Assembly: GCA_018241025.1 (NCBI GenBank)
Contig: JAFEEQ010000013.1
Span: forward strand, 124,001-188,000
Source: Pseudomonadota bacterium
Lineage (GTDB): Bacteria; Pseudomonadota; Alphaproteobacteria; Micropepsales; Micropepsaceae
Direction of reading: 5' to 3'
DNA: 64,000 nt
The position numbers and the translations under genes were made by a program. Shown piece after piece: positions 61,803-64,000 of the stretch. How positions within the stretch are numbered: the first letter of the stretch is position 1; each line of letters begins with the position of its first letter. A model generated the notes under the pieces. The model searched no databases, was not told where the DNA came from, and saw only the letters and a list, made by a program, of their open reading frames with translations.

Positions 61803-62287
61803 GCATGAAGGACGTGAAATCGATCGGTGCGCGCCTCGGCGGCAAGTCCAAGGACGGCGTGCAGGTCGATGCCGCCGCGATCCGCGAGCTGGCCGACCTG
61901 CTGAAGGAAACCGGACTGACCGAGATCGAGATCGAACAGGGCGGCGGGCGCTTGCGCGTCTCCAAGCAGACGGGCGGTGCAGTGATGGCCGCGGCGCCGG
62001 CGGCACCGGCCGCCGCTGCACCGGCGGCGGCCGCGAAGCCTGCCGGTCCAGCGCCGGGCACGGTGCCGTCGCCGATGGTCGGCACGGTCTATCTCTCGCC
62101 CGAGCCGGGCGCCAAGGCATTCGTCAGCGTCGGCCAGTCGGTGAAGGAAGGCGACACGCTCTTCATCATCGAGGCGATGAAGACGATGAACCCGATCACC
62201 GCGCCCAAGGGCGGCACGATCAGCGAGATCTGTGTCGCCGACGCGACGCCGGTCGAGTTCGGTCAGGCGTTGTGCGTGATCGGTTGA
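61799..62287 (+). CDS. accB: Biotin carboxyl carrier protein of acetyl-CoA carboxylase
   Basis: 162 residues from ATG 61799. The N-terminal helical part (about 1-60) and an Ala/Pro-rich linker are followed by the biotinyl domain, with the modified Lys in [15 protein letters not shown]. The protein carries CO2 between biotin carboxylase and carboxyltransferase in fatty acid synthesis. The 81-nt gap to accC holds a repeat, making this an operon with a structured spacer. Confidence 0.95.
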   Translation: MSMKDVKSIGARLGGKSKDGVQVDAAAIRELADLLKETGLTEIEIEQGGGRLRVSKQTGGAVMAAAPAAPAAAAPAAAAKPAGPAPGTVPSPMVGTVYLSPEPGAKAFVSVGQSVKEGDTLFIIEAMKTMNPITAPKGGTISEICVADATPVEFGQALCVIG

Positions 62288-62305
62288 TGCGGCACATGCA
62301 ACATC

Positions 62306-62355
62306 CCCACCCGACACTCGCTACGCTCGTGTCGACCTCCCCACGTTGGGGAGGT
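62306..62355. repeat. Intergenic palindrome between accB and accC
   Basis: CGACAC...GTGTCG stem (around 62312-62334) is followed by ACCTCCCCA (62335-62343) and TGGGGAGGT (62347-62355), a perfect 9-bp stem with a CGT loop. The ACCTCCCC/GGGGAGGT and CGACACTCGCT types are recurrent intergenic repeats in alphaproteobacteria. It ends 13 nt before accC's ATG and may affect accC expression. Confidence 0.7.
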
Positions 62356-62368
62356 GAGGCAGCGGCGC

Positions 62369-63712
<1,344 letters not shown>

Positions 63713-63718
63713 CGCTTA

Positions 63719-64000
63719 CTAGTTGTAAGGCACCGCCGGCACCGGGCAGCGGTCGACCCGTTTGGGGTGGAGGCCGGTGAAGACGCCCTGCCAGCATTCC
63801 TCGAACACCGAACAGTAACAGGCGCGCGCGACGAGGCGGCCGGTGCTGACGGCGTTGCGCAGCGTCGTCCAGGCGGCGACGTTCGCCGCGGTCTGCGGAT
63901 ATTTGAAGAAGGTGCGGGACTCGCCCGCGCGGATCACCGTGTTGGCGATGGTGCCCTGGGTCCAGCTTCCGATGTTGGGCTGGTGGGTGACGACCGGGTG
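63719..64000 (-). CDS. C-terminal part of an unrecognised gene (partial)
   Basis: The reading frame is open from the right edge to a stop at 63719, giving 93 residues without a start in the window; the internal GTG at 63937 is only one possible codon. The sequence (NIGSWTQGTIANTVIRAGES, then RTFFKYPQTAANVAAW) ends in a Cys-rich ACYCSVFEECWQGVFTGLHP and RCPVPAVPYN. It looks like the end of a longer protein; I do not recognise the family. Convergent with accC, with 6 nt between the stops. Confidence 0.5.
   Translation of the reverse strand, partial: HPVVTHQPNIGSWTQGTIANTVIRAGESRTFFKYPQTAANVAAWTTLRNAVSTGRLVARACYCSVFEECWQGVFTGLHPKRVDRCPVPAVPYN

Overview
The window is high-GC chromosomal DNA from an alphaproteobacterium. 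The evidence is the sequence type of the housekeeping genes: an IscR-led suf operon with SufU and a DUF59 protein, an RNase E with an acidic insert near its N-terminus and a C-terminal GWW motif, a fused ThiS-ThiG, a bactofilin next to an M23 peptidase, and the order rne-amiC-mrcA-prfB. A Rhizomicrobium- or Caulobacterales-like source is my guess; no rRNA or other decisive marker is present. I found no tRNA, rRNA or CRISPR array. Both window edges cut genes: the parE 3' end on the left and an unrecognised gene on the right.

Layout. 1-6.6 kb: end of parE, a membrane M28 peptidase, a sterol-desaturase-family protein, a secreted DUF3859 protein, a DEAD-box RNA helicase with a good promoter, and an APH-type kinase. 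6.6-9.3 kb: a patatin-acetoacetate decarboxylase-3-hydroxybutyrate dehydrogenase operon (ketone body or PHB metabolism), preceded by a TGC-rich palindrome resembling a PhaR operator. 9.3-13.1 kb: coniferyl-aldehyde-type dehydrogenase coupled to a small ORF, a GGDEF protein and an enoyl-CoA hydratase. 13.2-19.5 kb: three tandem secreted M13 metallopeptidases with an intrinsic terminator after the first. 19.5-21.3 kb: TfoX-like/TetR genes divergent from an SDR gene, with two operator-like palindromes 21 bp apart.

21.3-29.1 kb: a ten-gene suf operon on the minus strand (iscR, nifS-like desulfurase, sufB, a small glycine-zipper protein, sufC, sufD, sufS, sufU, DUF59, sufA). Most genes overlap by 1-4 nt. 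The operon is driven by a TTGACC-N17-TATATC promoter embedded in an IscR-type palindrome. 29.3-36.4 kb: an alpha/beta hydrolase, anmK, tyrS and a large AsmA/DUF3971 protein. 36.4-47.5 kb: a cell-wall and RNA block with bcp, M23 peptidase plus bactofilin, prfB (with its programmed frameshift), PBP1A, amiC and rne.

47.6-49.8 kb: a small accessory islet holding a DarTG toxin-antitoxin pair (DNA ADP-ribosylation), ending in what looks like a transposase remnant. 49.8-56.2 kb: a multicopper oxidase with a one-heme secreted protein, a VOC-ArsR-SRPBCC operon, and a gamma-glutamyltransferase-like lipoprotein whose catalytic Thr position is Ala. 56.3-60.1 kb: M48 peptidase and DsbA-like protein, an EamA transporter, and VapBC. 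60.1-63.7 kb: a ThiS-ThiG fusion under a TPP riboswitch, then aroQ-accB-accC.

The best-supported unusual points are the M13 triplet with its internal terminator, the glycine-zipper gene inside the suf operon, the DarTG islet, the GGT-like lipoprotein with a changed active site, and several operator-like repeats. I see no clearly new multi-gene system.
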